Assembly: GCF_002205635.1 (NCBI RefSeq)
Contig: NZ_NISJ01000003.1
Coordinates: 32,397-96,396, forward strand
Length of the DNA stretch: 64,000 nt
Direction of reading: 5' to 3'
DNA from: Sphingopyxis witflariensis
GTDB taxonomy: Bacteria > Pseudomonadota > Alphaproteobacteria > Sphingomonadales > Sphingomonadaceae
The position numbers were made by a program, and so were the translations under genes. Below, piece after piece: positions 1-8,466 of this stretch (its first letter is position 1; each line of letters begins with the position of its first letter). The notes beneath the pieces are model-generated. The model was given only the letters and a program-made list of their open reading frames with translations. It was not told the DNA's origin and did not search any database.

Positions 1-1
1 G

Positions 2-62
2 TGTGGATCGGCGTGCAAAAAGGACCCCGTTAGCGGGGTGATCGGCGTCTAAAAGGGACCCC
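2..62 (+). repeat. IS21 left terminal inverted repeat with internal duplicate
   Basis: Two copies of an approximately 23-nt unit, GATCGGCGTGCAAAAAGGAC at about 6 and GATCGGCGTCTAAAAGGGAC at about 40, each followed by CCC. They match, inverted, the two units at the other end of the element. Confidence 0.85.
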
Positions 63-113
63 TCATTTCGATGGTTTAAGCAGCCGGCTGGATTTTCAGG
101 CGGCGAGATCGGG

Positions 114-1628
114 ATGTTGGTTTTGGAGACAGTGGTTCGGATCCGGCGCGAGTATGCTGGAGGCAAGGCGATCAAGGCGATCGCGCGGGATTTGCATGTG
201 TCGCGGAAGGTGATCCGCAAGGCGATCCGGGCGCCGGAAGGCGCATTCGACTATCAGCGCAAGGTTCAGCCACTGCCTAGAATCGGGCCGTTCCAGGCTC
301 GGCTCGATACGTTGCTGGAAGAGAACGAGCTGCGCGGCAGGCGCGAGCGGCTGCGGATGACGCGGATCCATGATCTGCTGGTGCGCGAAGGCTTTGAGGG
401 TTCTTACGATGCCGTGCGGCGCTACGCGGCGCGATGGAAGATCGAACGGCGCAAGGATGCCGGCGACGGCGTCACGGCCTTCATCCCGCTAATGTTCAGG
501 CCAGGAGAGGCTTACCAGTTCGACTGGAGCCATGAGGATGTGGAGATCGCCGGGGCGCCGATGCGGGTGAAGGTCGCGCATATGCGTCTGTGCGCGTCAC
601 GCGGGGTCTATGTCCGGGCTTATCCTCGCGAGAGCCAGGAGATGCTGTTCGACGCGCATGCGCGTGGTTTTGCCTTCTTCGGCGGGGTGCCAGGGCGCGG
701 CATCTACGATAATATGAAGACGGCGGTGACGAGCGTGTTCACCGGCAAGGAACGGGTCTTCAACCGGCGGTTCCTGATCATGACCGACCATTATATGGTC
801 GAGCCGACCGCCTGCTCGCCTGCGGCGGGATGGGAGAAGGGTCAGGTCGAGAACCAGGTGCAGACGATCCGGGGGCGCTTCTTCCAGCCCCGGTTGCGGT
901 TCGCCAGCCTCGAAGAGCTTAATGGCTGGCTGGAGGCCGAGTGTCGGCGCTGGGCGGAACGTCAGGCCCATCCCGAACAGGGCGAGCTGACCGTGGCGCA
1001 GGTGCTGGAGATCGAACGATCGGCACTGCAACCGATGCTGGGGCCGTTCGACGGCTTCAATGAGAGCGAGCATGCCGTGACCGGCACCTGCCTGATCAGC
1101 TTTGACCGCAACCGCTACTCGGTCCTCTCGACGGTGGCGCGGCGGACGGTGCAGGTCCGGGCCTATGCCGACCGCATTGTCGTGCGCTGCGGCGAGGAGG
1201 TTGTCGCCGAGCACCCTCGCTACTTCGGGCGCAACCGCACGATCTATGACCCCTGGCATTATCTGCCGGTGCTGGCCCGCAAGCCCGGAGCGCTGCGGAA
1301 CGGCGCGCCCTTCCAGGACTGGGATCTGCCGCCGGCGCTGGCGCGCCTGCGCCGCAAGCTTGGCCATGGCGACGATGCCGACCGCCGGTTCGTCCGTGTG
1401 CTGTCGGCCGTGCTGACCGATGGCCTGGAGCCGGTCGAAGCGGCCGTGCGCGAGGCACTGGCGACCGGCACGGCGAGCGATGATCTGATCCTCAACATTC
1501 TGGCGCGGCGCCGGGAACCGCCGCGACCGCTCACCATCATCACCTCCGAGGACAGCGCCTTGCGCCATCCGCCGATCGCCGACTGCGCCCGTTACGACCA
1601 GCTGAGGACCTTCGATGCAGCGGCATGA
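114..1628 (+). CDS. istA: IS21-family transposase IstA
   Basis: A 504-residue transposase that carries out DNA cleavage and strand transfer for the element. The N-terminal 40 residues form a helix-turn-helix of the IstA type ([19 protein letters not shown]). The integrase-like DDE core follows, with candidate acidic residues D137 in QFDWS, D199 in GIYDN and E246 in GQVEN. The length is normal for the family. The ATG is preceded by a purine-rich stretch and lies just inside the left inverted repeat. It overlaps istB by 14 nt, suggesting coupled translation. No frameshift is visible, so the transposase looks intact. Confidence 0.95.
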   Translation: MLVLETVVRIRREYAGGKAIKAIARDLHVSRKVIRKAIRAPEGAFDYQRKVQPLPRIGPFQARLDTLLEENELRGRRERLRMTRIHDLLVREGFEGSYDAVRRYAARWKIERRKDAGDGVTAFIPLMFRPGEAYQFDWSHEDVEIAGAPMRVKVAHMRLCASRGVYVRAYPRESQEMLFDAHARGFAFFGGVPGRGIYDNMKTAVTSVFTGKERVFNRRFLIMTDHYMVEPTACSPAAGWEKGQVENQVQTIRGRFFQPRLRFASLEELNGWLEAECRRWAERQAHPEQGELTVAQVLEIERSALQPMLGPFDGFNESEHAVTGTCLISFDRNRYSVLSTVARRTVQVRAYADRIVVRCGEEVVAEHPRYFGRNRTIYDPWHYLPVLARKPGALRNGAPFQDWDLPPALARLRRKLGHGDDADRRFVRVLSAVLTDGLEPVEAAVREALATGTASDDLILNILARRREPPRPLTIITSEDSALRHPPIADCARYDQLRTFDAAA

Positions 1629-2343
1629 CATGATCGAGGCGATGCGCGGGCTTGGGCTCAAGGGCATGGCGGGCGCGTTCGACGATGCGGTCACCACCGG
1701 CCTTCAGCGCCAGCGCACCACGATGGAGATACTGACCGACCTTCTGCGGGCGGAAGCAACACATCGCCATGCCGCTTCGATCCGATACCGGATGGCGGCC
1801 GCCCGGCTGCCGGTTGTGAAGGACATCGACGCGTTCCGGTTCGAGGGCACGCCGATCAATGAAGGGCTGGTGCGTTCGCTGCACAGTGGCGCGTTCCTGC
1901 CCGCACAGCGCAATATCGTCCTGGTCGGCGGCACGGGCACCGGCAAGACCCACCTGGCCATCGCCATCGCCGCCAATGTCGTTCGCTCGGGTGCGCGAGG
2001 CCGCTACTTCAACACCGTCGATCTGGTGACCCGCCTCGAAGAGGAGGCCAGGATCGGCAAGAGCGGCGCTCTCGCCGCCCAGCTATCCCGCCTCGACCTG
2101 ATCGTGCTCGACGAACTGGGATATCTGCCGTTCGCCCGCTCGGGCGGCCAGTTGCTGTTCCACCTGATCAGCAAGCTCTACGAGCAGACCAGCGTCATCA
2201 TCACCACCAACCTCGCGTTCGGCGAATGGCCCACCGTGTTCGGCGATCCCAAGATGACCACCGCGCTCCTTGATCGCGTCACCCACCATTGCGACATCGT
2301 CGAGACCGGCAATGACAGCTGGCGCTTCAAAAACCGCAGCTGA
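1615..2343 (+). CDS. istB: IS21-family helper ATPase IstB
   Basis: A 242-residue AAA+ ATPase of the DnaA/DnaC clade that assists the IstA transposase in target selection. Walker A is GGTGTGKTH (residues 105-113) and Walker B is LIVLDELGY with D166 and E167. The start lies inside the end of istA, the standard IS21 arrangement. The length is normal and the frame intact. Confidence 0.95.
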   Translation: MQRHDMIEAMRGLGLKGMAGAFDDAVTTGLQRQRTTMEILTDLLRAEATHRHAASIRYRMAAARLPVVKDIDAFRFEGTPINEGLVRSLHSGAFLPAQRNIVLVGGTGTGKTHLAIAIAANVVRSGARGRYFNTVDLVTRLEEEARIGKSGALAAQLSRLDLIVLDELGYLPFARSGGQLLFHLISKLYEQTSVIITTNLAFGEWPTVFGDPKMTTALLDRVTHHCDIVETGNDSWRFKNRS

Positions 2344-2469
2344 TCGCCCCCGCCGACCTCCGATTAAAAGATGCTTTGCGCTGCGCGCGCCTCCGGTCGG
2401 GCTCCGCCCTCCCTACGCCGCGCGCAGCGCAAAGGCGCGTGTCCGATCAACCTTGCGCCATCGTGAAAG

Positions 2470-2520
2470 GGGGTCCCTTTTGCGCGCCGATAGGGGGTCC
2501 CGTTTGCACGCCGATTGACA
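2470..2520 (-). repeat. IS21 right terminal inverted repeat with internal duplicate
   Basis: Read on the minus strand this is TGTCAATCGGCGTGCAAACG followed by GGACCCCC, then a second unit ATCGGCGCGCAAAAGGGACC. It is the inverted partner of the left end. Confidence 0.85.
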
Positions 2521-3488
2521 GCGAAGCCTTTTTTCTGGCCTACCACAAAGCCCTCGCAGGTATCGGAGATCGGGTGGAGCGGGTCGCCACCTCTCGCACT
2601 GAACCGGGCAGCTTTGGCGACCTACTTCGGCGCTATTATTCTGCCCCTGAATTTTTGAACTTGGCCGACGGAACACAGCGCAATTATCGCCGCATATTGG
2701 AGAAGTTCGGAGAGAAGCATCGGGATTGGCCGGTCAGCGGATTGAAGCGTATCCACATCAAAACCATCATCGGTAAAATGGAAGATCGCCCTCAAGCGGC
2801 AAACTCATTGTTGAAACGGCTAAAGACGCTCCTAAACTTTGCCGCTGAAATCGACATGGTTCCCCACAATCCGCTTATGGGGATGCGCGGCCTGAAAGTG
2901 TCGTCTGAAGGCTTCCACACTTGGACCGACGAAGAAATCTCCAGATATGAGGCTAGGCACCCAATTGGTTCCAAAGCCCGATTAGCCATGGCTCTGATGC
3001 TCTTTACCGGCCAGCGAAAATCGGATGCCGTGAAAATGGGGTGGCAGCATGTGAAGGATGGCCGCATTGCCGTCCGTCAACAGAAAACGACGACGATGGT
3101 GGACATTCCGATCCATCCTGACTTGAAGCGGGTTTTGGACGGGTCGCCGCGGAAAAACCTCACGTTCCTTGTCACCGAGTATGGCAAACCGTTCACGGCC
3201 AACGGGTTCGGCAACTGGATGCGGGACAGGTGCAACGAGGCAGGATTGCCGCAGTGTTCATCCCATGGCCTTCGGAAAGCGATGGCCAAGCGACTGGCTG
3301 AGGCAGGGTGCTCGGTCAACGAAATCATGTCGATAACAGGGCATGCAACGGAGGGGGAAGTAATCCGATATACCAAGGAAGCGAACAAAACGGTCCTCGC
3401 CGACCACGCAATGAGAGCCCTTCAATTGGACGGGGCGAGACGCAAATCTGCTAACCCCGTTCGTAAGGTTAGCAAATCGGATGGATAA
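2520..3488 (+). pseudogene. Tyrosine recombinase/integrase, 5'-truncated by IS21
   Basis: The reading frame to the right of the IS matches the core and catalytic part of a phage-type tyrosine recombinase. Motifs are TGQRKSD (first Arg), SHGLRKAMA (HxxR), SITGHAT (second His) and EVIRYTKEAN (nucleophile Tyr). The recognisable homology begins in mid-protein with SEAFFLAYHKAL, which in this family lies about 40-50 residues from the N-terminus, so the start was lost when IS21 inserted. The frame stays open back into the IS end to about 2376, so a chimeric product from an IS promoter is possible, but the gene is best treated as broken. Confidence 0.85.
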
Positions 3489-3520
3489 ATCTCTGAAAGC
3501 TATACCCTTGTCGAAAGGGA

Positions 3521-3541
3521 TGGAGCCGAGCCGGAATCGAA
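3521..3541 (-). repeat. Candidate distal attachment site: imperfect copy of tRNA-Cys 3' end
   Basis: The sequence TGGAGCCGAGCCGGAATCGA, followed by A, copies the T-arm and 3' end of the tRNA-Cys gene at 34464-34486. Sixteen nt (CCGAGCCGGAATCGAA) are identical, but two bases are missing in the acceptor part. Both copies have the same orientation, as expected for attL/attR of an island inserted at the tRNA. The sequence beyond the T-loop does not match, so this is not a tRNA gene. It could instead belong to the broken integrase just upstream. Confidence 0.6.
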
Positions 3542-3598
3542 TAACTCGAACTTTTCTGAAATATTCCAATTACATGATTAGTTCATTCGCGTGCCAAT

Positions 3599-3616
3599 GC
3601 CCCCAATCAGGCCCCC
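3599..3616. promoter_or_regulatory. Doubled GCCCCC motif inside the left island end
   Basis: GCCCCC-AATCAG-GCCCCC followed by AA. A similar pair, GCCCCC-TGATTGG-GCCCCC followed by AA, lies at 34331-34349 inside the right end in the same orientation. Such GGGGGC repeats near P4-type integrase attachment regions are plausible arm-type binding sites; that role is inferred. Confidence 0.45.
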
Positions 3617-3762
3617 AAAATTTTTTCCTTCAAAAGCAATCGAACCGGCTCCTAAGAAGTATCAACTGCTCGATCTCCCGGCCACGACAATTTGACGGAC
3701 GATTCAATGCGCCGCGAGCCCGGAACCGGCGCGCGGCGCGCGATTTTTCAAACCAACGCACG

Positions 3763-3789
3763 GGGGCGGCGACATGACATCGCCGCCCC
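3763..3789. terminator. GC-rich hairpin downstream of parB-like gene
   Basis: A 10-bp perfect stem (GGGGCGGCGA / TCGCCGCCCC) with a 7-nt loop lies 7 nt past the stop of the minus-strand parB-like gene. It has no T-run on the minus strand, so it may act as an mRNA-end stabiliser or a weak terminator. Confidence 0.4.
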
Positions 3790-3796
3790 TCTAGTT

Positions 3797-5530
3797 TTAT
3801 GCGGCTTTGCGCTGCGGTTCTTCCTCGGCTTCCTGAGGGGCTGCTTTGCTGTGCGCGAACACAGCACCGACCCCACCGCGCTCGGTGTAGGCGGCGGGTG
3901 GAAACGCCATCCACCTCGGCACCCACCCCTTGACCTTGGTGCGGCCATTGCTGCCATTCAGATGATCGCGAACGATCGCTTTCAAGGTGGCGCCCTTCTC
4001 CTTTGCGTTGGGGGCGGCGACATCGGCCCCCCCGACGTCTGCAACCAGTGCGGTCAGCACCGCCTTGTCGCGAAGCCCCTCGAAGAAGGCATCGTCGGCG
4101 CTCCACCACGCGGCCATGTCGATACCGACGTGGAGACCGACAGCATCAACCGCCGCGCCCCCGGCCAACAGCGTTTCGCCCATGACGATGGCGATCACGT
4201 CCATCAACGCACGATCGGGCAGGTCGAGCAGCCGCTGGAACAGGTCCGCGAGCGGCATAGAATTGCCACCGGTCACGGTCGGTTCCTCGGCATCGAAACC
4301 GAGTAGTGCCAGCACCGCCCGCCGCTTCTCGTCGAACACTGCCTCGGCCCTGCTGACCTCAACGCTCTCGCGCACATCGTCATCCTTCGCAGACTGCGGT
4401 TCGACCCGCACATTCCAGAGCGGCGAACCCGCGATGGCATGGGCAACCATCAGACGCAGCGCAACCGCCGGATGGCCGGTGAGTTCAGCGCGCACAGCCG
4501 CATGGCGATGAAGATCAACATAGGTCTGCATCCGCGAAGTGAGTTCGGGACGCGGCGCTTTGGGCGCGGCTTCGATCTTCTCGCCCTTTTCGATCCGCGC
4601 TGCTTCCTTCGCGGTGACGTAGCCCTCGTGGATATCGACCTCGCCGCTATCGCGGACCTCGATATAGACGCGCCCGCCCTTGCGCTTCGCGGCGTGGCGA
4701 TGCTCCCATTCGCGGAAGTAATAGCCCTTGGGCAGGACAATGACCTCGTTCCACCCCGCGTCCAGAAAGCGCGCCCGCCGTTCTTCGACTGCGGCAAGCT
4801 GCGCTGCCCAGAAAGCATCGCTGTCCGCGAAATAGCGCTCGTCCCCGAACAGGTCGGCGATGATCGCGAGGCCGCTCGCCTCGACGTCGAACAGCGCATG
4901 AGCCGCACTGACCGCGCCGCCGCCGAACAGCCAGTTCTTGAGTTGCTGACCCTGCGGGCAATAGGCGTCCGCGTCATCGAACAGTGCCAGCCATGCGCGC
5001 TGCTGCGATTTGGATGCCATGGTCAGGTGCCGCACCGTGCCTGCGCTGATCTTCTCTTTCGCATAGAGCGAACGGATGCGCGGCAAGAGATTGCCGAGCG
5101 CGAGGATGCGCTTCACCATTGCCTCGGGCATGCCAAACGTATCGGAAATATCGGCAACGCTCCGGCCTTCGCGGACCAGCCGCGTGTAGGTGACCCATTG
5201 GGTGACCTCGTCGGCATCGCGCCGTGCGACATTCTCGATCAACGAGGCTTCGAGCGCGGCGGCATCATCGCCTTCTTCGAGGATCGCGCAGGGCAGCGGT
5301 TCGGCTTCGCCCCTTTCACCCGCAACGATGTTCGCCGCCGTGAAGCGTCGCGCGCCCGCCACGATCTCGAACGCACCCTCGGCGCAGTTCGGCCGGACGA
5401 TCAGGGGAACAAGAACCCCGCGCGCCCGGACAGTAGGCAGAATGTCTCCCACATCGGGCGCCTTCTTGGCGTAGCGCATATTGGTCTTGCTGATCGACAG
5501 CTTGCCAAGGTCGATAAAGTCGAGTTTCAT
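3797..5530 (-). CDS. ParB/RepB/Spo0J-family partition-like protein
   Basis: A 577-residue protein with a ParB N-terminal nuclease-like domain: VPLIVRPN near residue 45, GARRFTAANIVAG and the IENVARRDADE box. A helix-turn-helix follows (VADISDTFGMPEAMVKRIL). The long C-terminal half (about 350 residues) is of the type seen in large ParB-like proteins on sphingomonad plasmids and islands and has no function I can name. The chosen ATG has a good ribosome site (AAAGGTGA). No parA partner is visible, so a role in partition is doubtful and regulation or island maintenance is equally possible. A DUF2958 gene lies immediately upstream in the same direction. Confidence 0.85.
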   Translation of the reverse strand: MKLDFIDLGKLSISKTNMRYAKKAPDVGDILPTVRARGVLVPLIVRPNCAEGAFEIVAGARRFTAANIVAGERGEAEPLPCAILEEGDDAAALEASLIENVARRDADEVTQWVTYTRLVREGRSVADISDTFGMPEAMVKRILALGNLLPRIRSLYAKEKISAGTVRHLTMASKSQQRAWLALFDDADAYCPQGQQLKNWLFGGGAVSAAHALFDVEASGLAIIADLFGDERYFADSDAFWAAQLAAVEERRARFLDAGWNEVIVLPKGYYFREWEHRHAAKRKGGRVYIEVRDSGEVDIHEGYVTAKEAARIEKGEKIEAAPKAPRPELTSRMQTYVDLHRHAAVRAELTGHPAVALRLMVAHAIAGSPLWNVRVEPQSAKDDDVRESVEVSRAEAVFDEKRRAVLALLGFDAEEPTVTGGNSMPLADLFQRLLDLPDRALMDVIAIVMGETLLAGGAAVDAVGLHVGIDMAAWWSADDAFFEGLRDKAVLTALVADVGGADVAAPNAKEKGATLKAIVRDHLNGSNGRTKVKGWVPRWMAFPPAAYTERGGVGAVFAHSKAAPQEAEEEPQRKAA

Positions 5531-5628
5531 TGTCTTCACCTTTCTTTTGGAAGGTGCCGGTCCGTCGAGTTTCGCGATTGGGCGGACCGGCTTAGGTTTG
5601 GCGGCGAGACGCGCCGCCCGCGTCAGCC

Positions 5629-6072
5629 TCAGCCCTCGGACTTCGGAAGTTCGTCGCCGCGCGCGGCACGGCTGAAATTCTGTTCGGCGGTGATGATCGA
5701 TCCCGCGCGGCGCGCCGCAGCGGTCCAGCCGGACAACGCAACCTCGGACGTAAAGCCAAGATCGCGCTCGATACCGAGACCGAAAGGCAAGCGCGCCGAT
5801 GCCAGTTCGGACAGGCTGAACGAACCGAGTTCGGGACAGCCGAAACCAAGATCGGCCAACCCAAACAGTGTATCGCCATCCTCGCCTAATTCGGTCGCGA
5901 GCCATGTCGCCGCACCGACCGGCGAGAAGAGCTTGGCAACCGGCGCGAAGTCCGGTTCCACCGCACCCGCCATCACGGCAGCACGCCGCGCCTCGTCATT
6001 GGCGCGCAAGGCATCATGAAGTTCAGTGGACAGGAGCTTGCCCCCATCACGGCGTTCGTTGGTCTTTCCCAT
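5629..6072 (-). CDS. DUF2958 domain-containing protein
   Basis: A 147-residue protein matching the DUF2958 pattern: an N-terminal LLSTELHDALRAN segment, then FAPVAKLFSPVGAATWLATE, FGLADLGFGCPELGSFSLSE, and RLPFGLGIERDLGF. The function is unknown; the family is common on plasmids and conjugative islands next to parB-like and mobilization genes. The start was chosen at MGKTNERR because GGAGG lies 7 nt upstream; an in-frame ATG 12 nt earlier is less well placed. It probably shares a transcript with the parB-like gene 98 nt downstream. Confidence 0.8.
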   Translation of the reverse strand: MGKTNERRDGGKLLSTELHDALRANDEARRAAVMAGAVEPDFAPVAKLFSPVGAATWLATELGEDGDTLFGLADLGFGCPELGSFSLSELASARLPFGLGIERDLGFTSEVALSGWTAAARRAGSIITAEQNFSRAARGDELPKSEG

Positions 6073-7051
6073 GTCATCCTCCATTCCCGCCCCCCTAACC
6101 ATCAGGCCCCCGGCGGAGCGGGGGTGGGCGGCGAGAACGACCTGTCGGGCGCGGCCAGAAAGGCGGCCCGCACCCGAAGGGCTGGAACGAAGAGGAAGAG
6201 CCGCTTGAGCGGCTTGCGGAGCGCCGGGACGCGCTCAGAGGGGAGAGCCGGCCAACCCAGCGACAGACGGGAGGCCGATCGACAACGCCGCCGCGCGCCG
6301 CGCGGCGCCGACATGATCGTCAGCGACGAGGACTTATTCGCCGTTCCGGCGGATATAGAGAAGGAACGCGCTCTCGGGCGGGCCGCAGGCGGTGCGGCGT
6401 GCGTGCGCAGATGTGCTTAGCCGCCGCAACGCCAAGATAGCTCGGCCGAGTGCGCAGCGCGGTCCGAACAAACGCGCGATCCCTGTCGGTGTTTGCCGCC
6501 GACAGCGAGCGCCCATTTTCAACCGCGCACAATTTCCGGGGCGTCGCAGGAGCGTCCAGCCCCTGCGGAAGGGGTAAGGACGGACTAGGGGCCGGTCGTC
6601 AGGGGAGGGCTTCCCCCTTTCTAACTCTCGTTCAGTCAAGAATGAGTGGGTTAAAGACGATACCATCGTCGTGCTGAAGAGAAGGGATAGGGTCGTCACA
6701 CGTGCAGCATTGGCGCCTTCGGTTTGACTTGGCGACAATCGTCGGAACTTCTTTTCAGACCATCCCCACCCAATCTAATGAGTCATTGCTCCTTGTCGCG
6801 GCGAACGCCGGTCGACCGCTCCCGCCCGTCAGCCGTTGGGGCATCGCACCAGCACGGAGAGCTGCCCTCAGGGCCTTGCGCGCGGATGCAGCCGCTACCC
6901 CACCGCTCCACCTCGAACACGGCCAGTTCCCCTGTTGGACTTCCTGCTCGGTCGAGCCTGCAAAATCAGCCGGTTTCTCAGCAGCGTCGAGTCAGCCGTC
7001 GCCTCGTTGCCCACGATGAAAGTGTCGTCACCGCTGAGGACTTTCGCGGGT
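6073..7051. other. Long region without a recognisable gene
   Basis: I find no reading frame with protein-like composition or a known motif on either strand. The left part is very GC-rich. A short hairpin (GGGGA-GGGCT-TCCCC at 6602-6616) is followed by CTTTCT. The stretch separates the partition-like genes from cargo cluster A and may contain the promoter of the DUF2958-parB pair. Confidence 0.5.
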
Positions 7052-7735
7052 TCAGTTGGTGAAGATGCTGATCGCTCCGGCGTTTCCGCCGTTGGGTGTG
7101 ATGGTATCGACGACGACGCTCTGCCGGCTGAGCGGACGCCAGCGGCACAGGACGCGTCCGCGCACGCGTTCCTCGTTACAGAGGATATTGCCGGCCTCGT
7201 CACGCACACGCAAGCGAAGCGGGGCCGGAAATTGCGTACGGGCATAGACGATCGCGGGCGCGCCGCCTTCAAAGCGGATGTTGATGGAGTCCGGATCACC
7301 GGACCGCTGGACGACCTTCTGCCGCCCCCCTTCGCGTCCGCGGTCGATGCCCGGAAGCCGGGCCAGCCGGTCGAGCAGATCGTCACGGCTGTCGCCAGCC
7401 TTCTCGACCGCCTGCCGCGCTTCCGCCAATCGCGTCTCATAGTCGATCGAAGCGACGCCGCCGCCCGGCAGGAAAACCTGCCCTTTCGCCCAGCTCAACA
7501 TCTCGGCGGAGGAGACCAGCGCTTCGGCGCGTCGCTGCGGATCGGGCGCGGCATAGGCCTGTTCGCGCGCGATATCTGCCCTCGCCAGCCACTCGACCGC
7601 GCTGGGCGGCGACTCTTCCGCTCCCGCGAGCCCGGGTGCGAGAGCACCGGCGACCAGCCCGGCGAAGACCGTTGCGGACCGCCGCGAAAGCCGGGGCCAT
7701 TTCCTTGCCTGACGGGATTCGTCAAATGCATTCAT
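7052..7735 (-). CDS. Exported protein of unknown function
   Basis: A 227-residue protein. The N-terminus has a basic stretch with twin arginines (LSRRS), a hydrophobic segment and a likely cleavage after LAGA (about residue 39), so it is probably exported. The middle is helical and charged. The C-terminal 80 residues look beta-rich (IRFEGGAPAIVYARTQF, PLRLRVRDEAGN) with two cysteines (ILCNE, VLCRW), which could form a disulfide in the periplasm. I recognise no family. It is divergent from the response-regulator gene with only 47 nt between the starts, so the two probably share a control region and may act in the same pathway as the nearby TPR-CHAT protein. Confidence 0.75.
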   Translation of the reverse strand: MNAFDESRQARKWPRLSRRSATVFAGLVAGALAPGLAGAEESPPSAVEWLARADIAREQAYAAPDPQRRAEALVSSAEMLSWAKGQVFLPGGGVASIDYETRLAEARQAVEKAGDSRDDLLDRLARLPGIDRGREGGRQKVVQRSGDPDSINIRFEGGAPAIVYARTQFPAPLRLRVRDEAGNILCNEERVRGRVLCRWRPLSRQSVVVDTITPNGGNAGAISIFTN

Positions 7736-7782
7736 AGAGGGATTAGCCTAGTATGAAATGATCCGGGGGGAAAGCGCAGCCT

Positions 7783-8466
7783 ATGCATATCGCGATACTC
7801 GAAGATGAAAGCTACTGGATTGATCGCATTCGCCGGACATTCGACGCCGCTGGCTGGCAAGGCAGCTTCTTTCGTACAGGCGAGGATTTCTTCGCCGGCC
7901 TTGGCCGCACCGCGTTCGATGCCGTGATCCTCGACATGCATATCGCCAATTCGCCGATGACGGGGGCGGACGTGCTGCTGCAGCTTCGCCGCCAGAAATC
8001 GCCCGAACCGGTTCTGATGCTGACCCAGTTCGCGCGTCAGCACAGCGCCGCAGCGGCGCTGGACGAAGGCGCGGACGACTATCTGGCCAAACCCTTCGAC
8101 GGCGACGAATTATGTGCGCGGATTCGCGCGATCCGGCGACGCATCGCGGTGGCCGACGCCGACATGGTCCATGCGGGGCCTCTGCATCTCAGCCGCCAGT
8201 TCCGGTGCGCGCACTGGTTCGACCGCCGGATCAACCTCAGAGGGCAAGGTTTCGACATCCTGCTGATGCTGGTCGAAGCGGATGGCGACATCGTCACGCA
8301 GGACGCGTTGTGGCACCGGGTGTGGGCCAAATGGCGAAACCTCGACACCCAGGCCCAGCCGATCCAGGCAGGGGTGTCGCGGCTGCGCAAGGACATAAGG
8401 GAAGTCACCGGTTTCGAGGTCGTGGCGACGGTGCCCGGGGTCGGGTACAGGCTGGCGCTCGGGTGA
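7783..8466 (+). CDS. OmpR-type response regulator
   Basis: A 227-residue two-component response regulator. The receiver domain (1-115) has the acidic pair E7/D8, phospho-acceptor D51 in AVILDMH, T81 and K103 in LAKPF. The C-terminal winged helix (about 130-227) has the OmpR/PhoB wing ending in VATVPGVGYRL. The partner kinase follows with a GTGA overlap of stop and start. Its targets cannot be seen, but the divergent exported-protein gene and the convergent TPR-CHAT gene are the obvious candidates. Confidence 0.92.
   Translation: MHIAILEDESYWIDRIRRTFDAAGWQGSFFRTGEDFFAGLGRTAFDAVILDMHIANSPMTGADVLLQLRRQKSPEPVLMLTQFARQHSAAAALDEGADDYLAKPFDGDELCARIRAIRRRIAVADADMVHAGPLHLSRQFRCAHWFDRRINLRGQGFDILLMLVEADGDIVTQDALWHRVWAKWRNLDTQAQPIQAGVSRLRKDIREVTGFEVVATVPGVGYRLALG

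Larger units (their letters stand above)
2..2520 (+). mobile_element. IS21-family insertion sequence, complete
   Basis: The element holds istA and istB in the usual order with a 14-bp overlap. Its outer ends are inverted repeats: the left end reads TGTGGATCGGCGTGCAAAAA and the right end, read inward on the minus strand, TGTCAATCGGCGTGCAAACG. Each end carries a second, internal copy of the ATCGGCG...AAAAGGGACCCC unit (about 40-62 and 2470-2492), as is typical of the multiple transposase sites in IS21 ends. Only one base of left flank is present, so the target duplication cannot be checked. On the right the element runs directly into a tyrosine-recombinase reading frame, so that gene was disrupted by the insertion. 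Confidence 0.93.
3489..3796. other. Intergenic stretch with candidate attachment region
   Basis: No gene is recognisable here. The stretch holds a tRNA 3'-end-like sequence at 3521-3541, a doubled GCCCCC motif at 3599-3616 and a GC-rich hairpin at 3763-3789. It separates the broken recombinase from the parB-like gene of the island. Confidence 0.6.

Noticed and set aside
3521..3545. A partial tRNA gene
   Set aside because: Only the T-arm and 3' end resemble a tRNA; there is no anticodon arm or 5' acceptor strand to pair with. It is listed as an attachment-like repeat.
6334..6738. A 134-codon frame in the gap left of cluster A
   Set aside because: Arg/Ser-rich, without a plausible start or family motif; treated as non-coding.
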